Origin: Camarhynchus parvulus
Taxonomy: Eukaryota; Chordata; Aves; Passeriformes; Thraupidae
DNA: 64,000 nucleotides
Assembly (NCBI RefSeq): GCF_901933205.1
Contig: NC_044585.1
Span: 4,030,001 to 4,094,000 of the forward strand
Reading direction: 5' to 3'
Part shown: in pieces, positions 35,101-47,000 of the stretch
How positions within the stretch are numbered: the first letter of the stretch is position 1
Layout of the letters: every line of letters starts with the position of its first letter
Translations under genes and position numbers: made by a program
The notes under the pieces: model-generated
What the model was told of the DNA's origin: nothing
Seen by the model: the letters and a program-made list of their open reading frames with translations, nothing else
Database searches by the model: none

Positions 35101-38100
35101 GACACCCCATTCCATGCCCTCCTAGCCCAGAGGGACTTGGGCTGTGCCTCCCTGTGGCTGCTCAGAGCCTCATACCTCTCAGCCCACTGGGACCAACAGC
35201 TGCCCAGGCAGCAGTTCCTTCCACCCCTTCTCCAAACCCCCAACAGCCATTGCCAGCTGGGAATTACATCTTCAAGAAAAAAAAATACCTGTTTCTTTTT
35301 CGCTTCTTGGAGCTTTTCTTCTTCTTCTTCTTCACAGGTGAAGGGCTGTAGGAAGGAGACCTGAGGGAGGACAGAGGGGCTTTAGGGACCACAGGGCTGC
35401 TCACAGCCATGTTGGCCACCCCAACACTCACCCCACCACCAGTGGCATCTCCACTGGGCAGAGAGGGCAGAGAGGGGCTGGGGGCTCCTGGCAGGAGCCT
35501 AGGGATGGACCCAGGGATGAGCCTCAACCCAGCTCTGCTGCCCTGAAGGGAGGGCGAGAAGATGGCGGCACCTCCCTGGGCTGTGGAACCCCCAGGCCCT
35601 CACTCCTCCATCTTACACTGACCCTTTTCCCTCACACCCAGCTGAGAACTGCCATCCCCTCCTATCCCACACACCACCATGGCCACCCTCACATCCTTCA
35701 CTGACCCTTTTCCCTCACACCCAGTTGAGGGCTGCCCTGCCTGGCCCCTCACGCCGCCATGGCTCCCTCATGATGCTCTCCCTTCACGCCCAGCCAAGGG
35801 CTGCCCTGCCTGTCTCTCATACCACCATGGCTCCCCCATACCCAGCCAAGGGCTACCCTGTCTGCCCCCTCATGCTGCCATGGCTCCTTCATGACCCTCC
35901 TCTCTCAAACCCAGCCAAGGGCTGCCCTTCCTGTCCCTCATGCTGCCATGGCTCCCTCACACCCAGCCAAGGGCTGCCCTTCCTCGTGCCACCATGGCTC
36001 ATGCCACCATGGCTCCCTCATGATGCTCCTCCCTCACACCCAGCTGAGGACTGCCCTGCCTGTCCCCTCACGCCGCCATGGCTCCCTCACGACCCTCTCC
36101 CGTCACACCCAGCCAAGGGCTTGGCCCTTTCTGTCCCCTCACACTACCATGGCTCCCTCACACCCAGCCAAGGGCTGCCCTGCCTGTCCCCTCACGCCGC
36201 CATGGCTCCCTCATGCCACCATGGCTCCCTCATGACCCTCCTCCCCCACACCCAGCCAAGGGGCTGCCCGGCCTGTCCCCTCACGCCGCCATAGCTCCCT
36301 CATGACCCTCCTCCCCCACACCCAGCCAAGGGCTGCCCGGCCTGTCCCCTCACGCCGCCATAGCTCCCTCACCTCCTTCTCTTCTTGCGGCCAGATTTCT
36401 TTTTCTTCTTCTTCCCCCGAGCCGGCAGCGGCCGCTCCCCATCGCACGAAGGGCTGAGGATAGGGGACAAGACCCAATAAACATTAAAAATAATAAAAAT
36501 AAACCCTGAATGGGCTCACACGGGACTCTCTGGCATCACCACCACAGGGACAAGGGGCAGCAAGGTCAGTGTTCATGGTGGGCCAAGGGTGTGGGTGCTG
36601 CCTCATTACCCTCTAACGAATTATTTAGTCACAGTTTAAATGAACTGTCTAATAGAGATATAACAAGACAGCTCCACCACATCAATGCTGATTATTTAAA
36701 ACATGTTTGCTGAGGTTAACAACTCCAAAACAGATTTATAGGTTTTGTTGCTCTTTGTAAATATGCTTTAAATAATTAATTGGCATTTAATTTGCATACA
36801 GTAATTATTGCAACCAGATGCATCTAACTATAATAAAGACTTGACATGTGTTAAGTAGCAATTGATTAGAAATATATATATATTTATTGAGACACTATGG
36901 TAATTGAAGGAGATATGCATCTCTTATACAGTTGTTAAACCTTGAAAATACACCCTCGTGCAAATTAATTTCTTCTTTAAACATATGATGCTGAATCGTG
37001 TAATGTTTCAATGAAAAGCAAATACCGTGGTTAATTAATTCAGAGCATTGGGCTGAAAAAAATGACAGATACTCTGTGGCTACTCATTAACTAAAGCAAA
37101 TGCTTGTAAAGACAGAGGCAGCTGGTGGCATCCCTAAATCAGCCCAAATCAGCCACGTGCATCTCCAAACAGATCCACAGGTCCCTCTGAATCCCCAGAT
37201 GGATCCACAACCAAGGTTTGTGGGGTACAGCGAACTCCCCAGGGCCTCTGAAAAATCACTGAGGGTGCTGGGTTTGTGCCTCAGTTTCCCCACTTCTCAT
37301 CCTGCCCCTGGGAATAGCCAGGAGCAAGGAATGGGTAGAAGCAGCCCCATGGCTGGAGAATGCTGTGAGATCTTCACTAGAAAACAGGCTAAAAATTGAG
37401 CAGTTTTCTGCAGCAAGAACAAACATTATTGCTAATGAAAGTACTAATGCAGAGCAAACTACACTTTGGGGGGGGACACTCAGACTCCACCACCCCTCAA
37501 CACTTGATCATCCAGGGCTTGAATTACCACTGAAATTACACTATCATAAAAACTCAATTGCTTAGTGCTTTTAATACACTTTGGAAAAAAAAATAAAAGC
37601 TCTGCAAAATGAAACTGCAGGCTAATGCTTCAGTTGTGAGCTGTGAATAATGAGTGCTTCTGGTGCAGTAAATTCAGTGTGCAAGTGTGGCATGGCCCCA
37701 TGGAGCACCCACATCCTCCTCCTCCTCACTGCTCCTCCCAAGGATTTCACAGATCAGCAGCAGCAGCACCATGAGAGGATGTGGCACACCTTGGTGGCCC
37801 TTCCACCTCAATGCAGACAGAAATCATGCATTTTCCAGGATGTCTCATTGTCACCAAGCTCGGACACCTGCCCAAAGACACCCAGGGATATGGCTGGGCA
37901 CTGCCAGAGCCACAGGAGAGCAACATCTGAGCATGCAGCCCCAGGCGCTTTCTGCAGAGCCCTTCTCCCTCTCCCCAGATAAAGTCTTTTGTCTTTGATG
38001 TGGCAGCTTTCTCCCATGCACTCATCTGACTTCAATTGTTCCTCCGTGATAATAATCAAAGTCTAATTAAAAGTGTGCTTTAGATTATTGTTCTGGTTGG

Positions 38101-40987
38101 CCTGAAATCTGAAGATATGAAATGTGCTTTCTTGCTCTTTCTTTCCAGCATCTTTAACTGAGCGGAGAGGCTTTAATCCCAGAGATGGTTGAGCAGGCAG
38201 GGCTCAGAGACCCCAGCTGCTTCATTTACAACGTTTCATTCATTTTTCTCCTCTCAAGTGGTCAGGGACTAACGACAAGCTGATAACGAGGCTGTGTCCT
38301 AATGAAGGCAGTGCTGCTGAGCTGATCTAGCATGGGGAGAGGGGAATTGCTGAGGGTGATTCCCAGCAGACCTGGTAGGCAGAGGAGCGCTGGCAGGTCG
38401 TGGAAGACTCTGAAGGAGGCTGCAGGAGCAAGCCCTGGAGTGGAAATGAACTGCAGGTTTGTCCCTGCAAACTCAAACAGGGATTTCATGTGATTGCACA
38501 CATTTTCTGTGCACACACACAGAGCTCTCACAGACCCCAGAAGGGCTGAGTAAACATCCATGGAAACCTCCCCTGCTACCCCCTGGTGTCCTAGGGTGGC
38601 CCTGCTGACGGCCCTGGCTCATACCTGCGTGACCTGCGGTGGCCATGGTCCCGTCTGTCCCTCCCCTTGGCACAGCCATTGGTGCTGGCAGGCTCCCTGA
38701 CCACGCAGCTGCTCAGCTTCTCCGGCCGTCTGTCCTCCGCAGGGTACGGCAGGCAGCCGAGCGTCCCACTGCCAGGGCAAGAGGTGACAAAGAGCCATCA
38801 GGAGCTGTGCCTTCAGCTGGGGTCATTCCCACGTCCTGGGGAATCTCCTTTCCCTTTTGCAGGCTGGAGCTGTGCAGCTGGGAAGGAGAGCTGCGGGTTG
38901 CCCTCAGTGCTCCCACAGGGCTCTGGAATGCCCCGTTCCCAAGCCAAGCTGCACCCCAGCCCAGGCATGCTGTGCTCCTTGTTCAGGCAGAGATGCCACA
39001 AGCATCATGCAGCTGGACAGCACAGGGCCAGATCCAATCCAATGGGAACAAAACCAGGAGCCAGTCAAGACATCTTCCCCTGAACTGTGGGGTTTAGATC
39101 ACCAGCTCTGCAGAGACAGCACGGATTTTGCACTCTGATAGGAAAAAACCCCAAATCTTTTCCCGTTTCAAATGTAGTTTTCCCAACCTGCTAATGCCTC
39201 AAAAACACCTCGCCTCTCATACTTGACTGGCAGCAAACTTCCTACAAATAAGGTGCTGGGCTTGTGAACACACCTGATCCTGCTGGCAGCTCCACCTTGA
39301 GAACCTGGGACAGCCCAGCAGAGTTAAGGGGAACCACCTGGGCCAGGTCAGTGCCTTAAAGAGCCCTGGGAGCTGGCAAGGAGCAGAGCAAAGGCAGGCA
39401 AAGCCTGGACAGAGACGTTTCTAAGAAACACTGGGGCTTGTGCAAGCTGAAATGGAGAAGAGAAGCCGCTGAATGGAGAAAACAAACCCAAACAAGTCTG
39501 CGTGCAGACACTCAGGAGGAAAGTAAATAGGTTTCTAGGCCCTGCAGATATTTATTTCAAAGAATGAAAAGATTAATGAAAAGCCATAAACCATCCCCAG
39601 CAGGGCTGCTGAAAACGCTGGGGTTTAGTGTCATCCAGAGCATTATGGAATAGATAAAGCAAACATGGGCATGTCCAGGCCCAGCCAGGCTGTGGGTGAT
39701 ACCCAGGGTAGGCTGGGCTCAGCTGGCACTAAAAGTGTCCCCATTTCTTTTCCATTACCATTTTAAAGCCAGTCCCAGGACTGGGCTGTGGGTGCCACTT
39801 TAGCGTCAGCTGTGCAAAGTCCCGTGCCTGTGTCTGTCACCAGGCCTGCCTTCTCTCCTTGGAAACAACACTCTGGAGCCCTCAGGCCATGTGGATCCCA
39901 GCAGAGCAGGGGGAGGCTGGGATGTCCCCCTGCCAGCCCTGCAGCCACAGTGAAAGAAGCTTTGGCTGCAGAGATCACCACAGCCATCACACACGGGCTG
40001 TGGAGACAGGAACAAGGGCCAGGGCCAGGTGTGTGCTGCACATCTGGCTGTTAAGTGTGGGCAGGAGGGTGGTTAAAGAGCAATGGTACATTAAAAAAGC
40101 CCCAGTTAGGCATGGCCAGAGCCTTGCATGCCCCAGGGAACATTCTGCTGCCTGCCTCAGCCATGAATAACACTCCTTGGGGTTGGAGTTGGCACAGGAG
40201 CGCCTGTAGAGGGGTCAGTCCTCTCTTCCCACCTGTTTTTTCTCTCTCTGCAAGCATCCACTTTCTCTAACAGCCAGCTCCTCCTTGGAGCCCATTTTGT
40301 AATGCCTTAACATTTAAGGATATGCACAGCCAAATAAAAGAGACAGGGATCAGTGGGGGGAAGCTGGGTGAAATGTTTCTGGCCCAAAATATGCAGGAGG
40401 TGAATAATCCCTCTTGCTTTAAAAAGTCTGTAATAAATCCCCCAGTCGCTTCCCAACATCTCCATTATTTTTAACCATCCAGGAGGCTACATGGTTAATC
40501 ATTTTCTGTGTGCCAGCTAATTGGCTTGTGGCCTTTCCCAAACCCCTTTTAAGAACAGGCCTCTGAGGCTCAATCATTAGGATCCATTAAAAACGTCCCC
40601 AAATTAATGACCTGTGCAAAGTCTGAGCTGGATGCACTGCAGCAGCAGAGGCAGGGGGGATCCTCCCCAGGCTGGCAGCAGGCTGGAACAGCACTGCCAG
40701 GACCCGGGCACAGCAGGTGACATCCTTGTCACCCAGCCTCTAATGGGATTTCCAGGTCCTGGGGTTAAAACATATTGGCCTCGAGGCGATCAAGGACTCC
40801 TGTCCTGCAACATGCCAGGAGCCATTTCTTCTGGGCTTGGAAGTAATTATTGATGGAAATAATTATTTTCCAATTCCATCAAAGGCTGGCTTCCATTCAA
40901 CCAAATGTTCTCTTCTGATGGATGCTGAGAGTCACTAATGCTTTAAACTGGCTGGTAATCCCCTGGCGTGGAGCTCCATAGACATTG

Positions 40988-41030
<43 letters not shown>

Positions 41031-44000
41031 ATTTTCTTTTCTTATTGTCTTTCGTGTCTTTCGTGACTGATATAAAAGTGATGCAGTTTGGTGTGAATGA
41101 TCTCTGTGGCCTCAAAGGAGGGATTATCACACTTTCCCTGCTGTTTGTGCCTGCAGCAGAAAAGAAGAAGCCTCTGTGGGTGTTTTTGCTGGAGCTGGCC
41201 CAGGGAGAGCAGTGGGGATGCTCAGCAGGATGCTGCTGGGAGCACGGGACTCACTCAGCCCAGGGGCTGTGCCAGAGGAGGCAGGAAGAAGAGGGGGCAG
41301 GAGGGGTGCCCTGCTGGGGGGCAGCACTGCTCCAGCACTCCTAGTGAGGCACACAGCCTTTGGTTGCATGTTTGTCCCTAAGGATGCACTCACTCCTGGC
41401 CACCCAGTCAGACCAGGACAAGGCAGCTGCCCACCCATCCCACCTGCCTTCTGAACTTCTCCATTTCCACTTGGCAATTCGATCACTTGCACTTGTTTTT
41501 CTTCCCCCTTTCTTTCTCCTGTGCAGAAACCCAGCCTGTCCATCAGACCTGTCCAGAAGCAGCACAGCTGCTCCTGATGGGAGACCCCCCCAGAAAGGCA
41601 CCTGTGGGCTGCCTGCCACCCACTCAGTGCAGAACATGCCCTGTGCAACCACCCAACAGAGCTGGCTCATCCTGTCCCTTCCATCCCAGCAGTCTCTGAT
41701 CCAGGAGGGGTTTTTGGGCTCATGGCAAATTTTGCCAATGCTGCAGTGGCTGGAAGAGAAGCAGCAGGCACACAGCGCCCTCAACTCTGCACCAGCACAA
41801 GCCTCTCACAGCCCAGCTTGCCCACCTCCACAGTGTGGTGTCAGATTTGGGCTCTCACATGTATTCCCTCTCTAACAGAACATGTTGGCAGCAGAGGATC
41901 ATGATCTATTGCCTACCCCAATACAAATGAAGCAGGAAAGGTCACTGGTGGGAAGGAACCCAAACATTCCTTATTTGAAGGTGGACGAAACCACCATAAA
42001 CCACTGTGGCCACATGGAGGAGAAGGGATGGGTGGCTCTTTGCTGCTGGCAGTGACCTGAGGCCAACCCACTCTGCCTCCTTTGCCTGGGGAAAGGATGT
42101 CACCCCCAGTGTGTGGGGATACCATGGAGACCAGTTAATGACTGCCCTTGCCCATGGACAGATCCTGGCACTGCCCACAGCGGACAGGACAAAGGCACAG
42201 AGCATTTGCTGCCTCAGGGAGCAAACTCCCAAACCATGCCCATCCCTCCATCCTGGGCTGCCATGCTGCCTGCCACAGCCAAATGCCATCTCATCAGGCC
42301 GTGACATGTGGCCCTTGGTGGCGCAGGCTGCTCGGGGAGCTGAGCCCAGTGACACCCGTGCCCCCCAGCCCGCAGTGACAGCACTCAGGGAGCTTTGTTG
42401 TGCACTTGACATTCCCTGGGTGCTGCCCTCCCCTGCCCACAGGCTCCTGTGTCCCAGCCCAGCTTCCCTGGCCCTGCAGCTGCCTCCTGCCACAAACCTT
42501 CCATCAATCAGCCTTTCCCTGCAGTAACTCATCTCAAGAGGAGACAAAAGCAGGAAAATTGTCTCCCTGTGACCTTTCAGCTGCCAGACCATGGCACCAG
42601 ACCATCTCCCCACTCAACTGTGCTGTCCCTCACCTCCACGGGATGGACCCCAGCAGTCACAGCTGTCAGTGGCCTTGTGCAGCCCCTGTGTCCTTCCCAG
42701 CTGCCCTGCAAGCAGCAGTGTAAGCAAACTGGGGCTGGACCATGCTAACCAAGCAGTTTTTGGGGATTTTTTTATCCTTTATTCTCCTTTGCACATGCAG
42801 CTGGGTTGGGTGCTGGATGCAGAAGCACTTCAGAGGCCCTGGGCACTGAGTGCACTTGGCAGCACTTCCAAGGTCAGAGGATTTGGGACAGCCAATACAG
42901 AAACTTTACTACATTCCCTGCTTCAGCCCTAGCTGCCTTCATGTTCCCATCATCTCTACACCCCTCAGTGAAAAGGCAGGAGCAGCTTCAGCCAACCAAA
43001 CCCCCCAGAGAAACAAGGCTAAAACATCTCTGATGAGCCTAAAAGCTGTGAATGTTTCACTGGCATTGAATGATGAAGGATGGACACCTTGCCTGGAACT
43101 GGGAACATCAGGATATGGCATCCTGAGGGGAGGCTGGAGAAACTCCTGTGCCTGCAGCTGCTTGCACCAGGGATGTTCTTGCCACTTCTCCTGAGTAACA
43201 TACAAAAAGTGCATGGACAGGTGACACAATATCCCATCTTTCCTCTCCTTTCCTCACCTGGAGGTTTTGGCTGTGCAAGAGAGGGCAGTGATGGGTCAGG
43301 ATCCCTGCTCTCCCATATCCCTGCACTCTCTGCTCTTTGCCACAGCCACTTCAAGTGTGCTTCTGCCCTGGGCTCTAGTGAGGGTGATCTGAGCTGCTCA
43401 AAGTGTTTCTAAAATCCACCCTTTGGGCTGAGAAGCTTTTTGGCACCAGCAAAATGAGCCTGTGATTTTCTCTCTTGCTCTCTGGCTTTGCTTATCTGAT
43501 TGAAGAAGAAAATGGTCAGACCATTCCCTTGTCCCCCGAGAGGGAGGGGACAGAAAAGACTGTTGTAAAGACATTTCCCAGCAAAAACTCCAGCAGATGT
43601 GTTTATGTAAAGCTCTTTGAAATACGCACTAAAAATACCTCTTCAAAATTAGGAGATGGGGAATATTGTGAGTGCTTCCCACAAGCACTCACACACACAC
43701 ACAAACACCCATGGCAGGTTCTTTGCCCACCTCATTCAACCCGTTATTATTAGTGCAGCAGGAGCCCTGCAGTTTGTTATTGAAAATTATAATAGCAAAT
43801 CACCGAGATATTTTCCTTGATTACACAGACTCCAAGCCAGTTCAATTTTAATCTTCTCCCTGCTATTTTTTTCTGTGTATCAGCAGAGGCACCAGCTGCA
43901 GAAAGACACGTGGGTTTCTTGAGGCAGTTCAAACGCACAAGAGAAACACAATTCTGTACCATACATTTTTCATAAGATTTTTGCCAGTTGTGACTCTCCT

Positions 44001-47000
44001 CCCCCTCCTGCTCCCGGGAACCCTGTGTCCTGGCACAAGCCTGGATGCGGCTCCTTTTCCTTCTTGCACTCCAGAAAGGTTTAACGACCGCTCTCAGCAC
44101 ATCCCGGGCCAAAAAAGCAGCTTGGCTCTTTCTTTTCCAGCAGTTGATTTACTATGCATGGCTGGATCAGAACAGAGGAGCTTCCCTGCTGGAAGAGGCC
44201 CCGCTGGCGGCGCGGGATCAGCGCCAGATGCTCCGGGGGATGCTGAGAGGTGGCAGCCCACGGGGAGGGCTCTGTCCCGGGCACCAGCTGGCAGCGGCTC
44301 CTGCTGTGCGGCCGGGGATGGACAATCCCTGCAGAGGGAAAGCTGCACGGGGAAAGCCAGCCCTCTGTGAATCGCCTTCTTAGGCAGGCTCGGGCAGGAG
44401 GCTGAGCACAGCATCTCCCTGCTCCCCACGGCTCGGTCTCCTCCTCCCCAGGGCCACAAGGAGCCCCATCCCCTGTCCCCCTTCCTTGCAGGGCTCGCTG
44501 TCCATCTCCATCGCTTCCAGCGACCCAGGATGGCTCTGCTGACTGCCCGCCAGCGATAACAGCGAGAAACCTGAGGAATATGGCACATGGTCACATTGTT
44601 TCTAAAGAAAACCTGGCCTGCTGCCCCATCTCGAACGGTTCCTGCGGCATCTTGTGCCTCCCACGCTGCCGGCTCGGCGCGGGGTCCCTGCGGAGCTTCC
44701 TGCCCCCAGCCCCTGCACACTGCCGGGCCAGCCTTGCTCTCGGGGGGACAATCCTGTGCCTTTCCTGTCCTCAAATCCTCCTCCTTAGACAAACACCCGG
44801 CGGGTTCCCATGTCTGTACAGCAGCCAGTTTTCTCCTCCATCAGGAAATACGACGAGAGGAGCTTTGGCTGTTTCAGGTGCCCGCAAATGCAGATGGAAG
44901 TGCTGATGTGCTGCCCCACGGCACAGCGATCTGGCACGTCCCTGATCCATGTTTTGGGGGACACCAGGCTCCTGGGTGACCCAGAGGCCTGGGGCTGAGA
45001 GATTGTGCTAAACCACACCAAAACCCCACAGCCACTCTCCTCCCAGCTGGCTCCACACAGCACTCCCAGATCCTTTCCTTGCCATCACCCCCAGCAGCCT
45101 GCAGCAGGGGTGAGCTGACAGCCAGGCACGGGGGCAACCTGGAACAGCCCTTGCAGAGCTTGGGATTAGGAGAAGTCTGGATCTGAGCTCGTTTCCCATG
45201 AAACACTTGCCCACAAGCAGCACAGGGCAAAACCAAGCAAAGGTCAGGACCAAGGGGATGGGAGGGAGTCCAGAGGTGTGGTTGGGCATTTCTCAAAACA
45301 GCACGAGGAGCCAGAAGCTGAGGATGATGCTTAATGCTTTAGGAAGGGTTTAACAAAAAAAAAATGAGCTCGTGGATGTCCTAGAAAAGAAGTGCTTTGG
45401 CACTCCCTGCAATATGGCCAGGCTGGAGAGCACCTTCACACCCAAAGGGATGCACAGTGCCAGCCTCTGCTCCTGGGACCATCAGATGTGCCTGCTCCCC
45501 CCATTGTCCAAACCCCGTGCTATTTGGCATGGCAAAGAGCAGAGAAATAGTGAATTTGCCAATAACAACTCGTTAAATTTTAATCAAATAGGGAATGGTA
45601 AGCACACAGTTACCCGCAGCTCCTGGGAGCACTGAGAGATCACTTTAAAAATAAATTAGTAATTAGGCACTTAGAAAGCAGCAAGGAGAAGGTGGCTGGA
45701 GAAGATCCACTTGGAGCAGCAATGCTTTCTTTGCCACACACAATAAGTTTTTCTTCCTCTCCCTTAATTTTCTTCCTTTGAATTATCACTGGAAAAGGGG
45801 AGAACACACTGGAGGTCCCAACACTCCGGTAACTCCAAGAACACAACCTGTTCATGCAGCTGCCACCTGCCTGCAGAGCTGCCCTGGAAATGCCTGGCTG
45901 AGTCTCTCTGCTGCCCCATCCATCCACCCAGGCTGGGGACGGGGACACCCAGGTCACCAGATGCTGTTCACAAACCCTGAGCCACCCCATGTGCCACAAC
46001 ACAGGCATGGTGCTCCCTAGGGAACAGAGATTCCCAAGGGCTCAGCTTGAAATGACTCCAACATTAAAAAAATGCTCAAATCCCCCTAGAACAGAGTCAG
46101 GAGTGCAGACAAATGGGTGTCCCCAACTTGGGTGCCAAATGGGTGTCCCCAGCCAGGGCAGGGTCTGGTGAGGAGGGGTTCCCTGGCCACCCTTCTCTTT
46201 GGGACTTGTCTCCTGAACATCCAGGCCCCTGTGATGTACAGGGCTGCACTGCCAGGGCCACCCTGGGGCCAGGAGGGCCCCATGACACCGTGAGGAGCAG
46301 ATGTCCCCACACAGAGAAGCGTGGGCAGAAATTAGCTCCCGTGGAAAGGAATTAACCAAGAGATTTCTGCTGCTGAGCAATGCGCCTGCAACGACCCCAG
46401 CCCAGCAGGGGGTGTGGAAAGTGGACTCTAAACTCCCACCCTCACTTGCTGACAGGGGTTTTTTAATGGCCAAAAAGGGCCTTTTCCTCCCTGTGTGTGC
46501 AGTGACAGCTGAGCTGGGAAGCTCCTGAACTGCAGCTTCATGGGTGGCAGTGTTTGGTTTGACTCCAATCCTCTTTTCCTGTAACACCCCCTGGGCCTGT
46601 GGGAAACACCTCAGTGGCCAGGCTGCCTGCCCAGGAAGGACAGTTCCTAGTCAGGAGGTTTTGAATAAAGGAGAGTTTCTGAAAGGGAAGACAGGGCCTT
46701 TTCTCCTCTCACTGTGCTCCAGGGTGGAAAAGGCTGGTACAGCTGTGCCATCCCTGCCACACACAGGGCTGTGGGGTGCTCAGTGCTGTGTGGGAGTCCG
46801 AGCCAGAGAGAAACCTCCTGCCTGCTCTTAGGTCTCCAGCCATCCACACCACCCTGCAACTCTGGCCATTGTTTTAAATCATCCCAAAAAAGAAAAAAGG
46901 GGAGATATTTGTCCACTTGCCTCTCCCTAGGGGGAAGATTTGGAAGAGGCAGGTGAGTCCCTATGGCAGACCCTGCCAGGAGGGGCTGCAGAGAATCATT

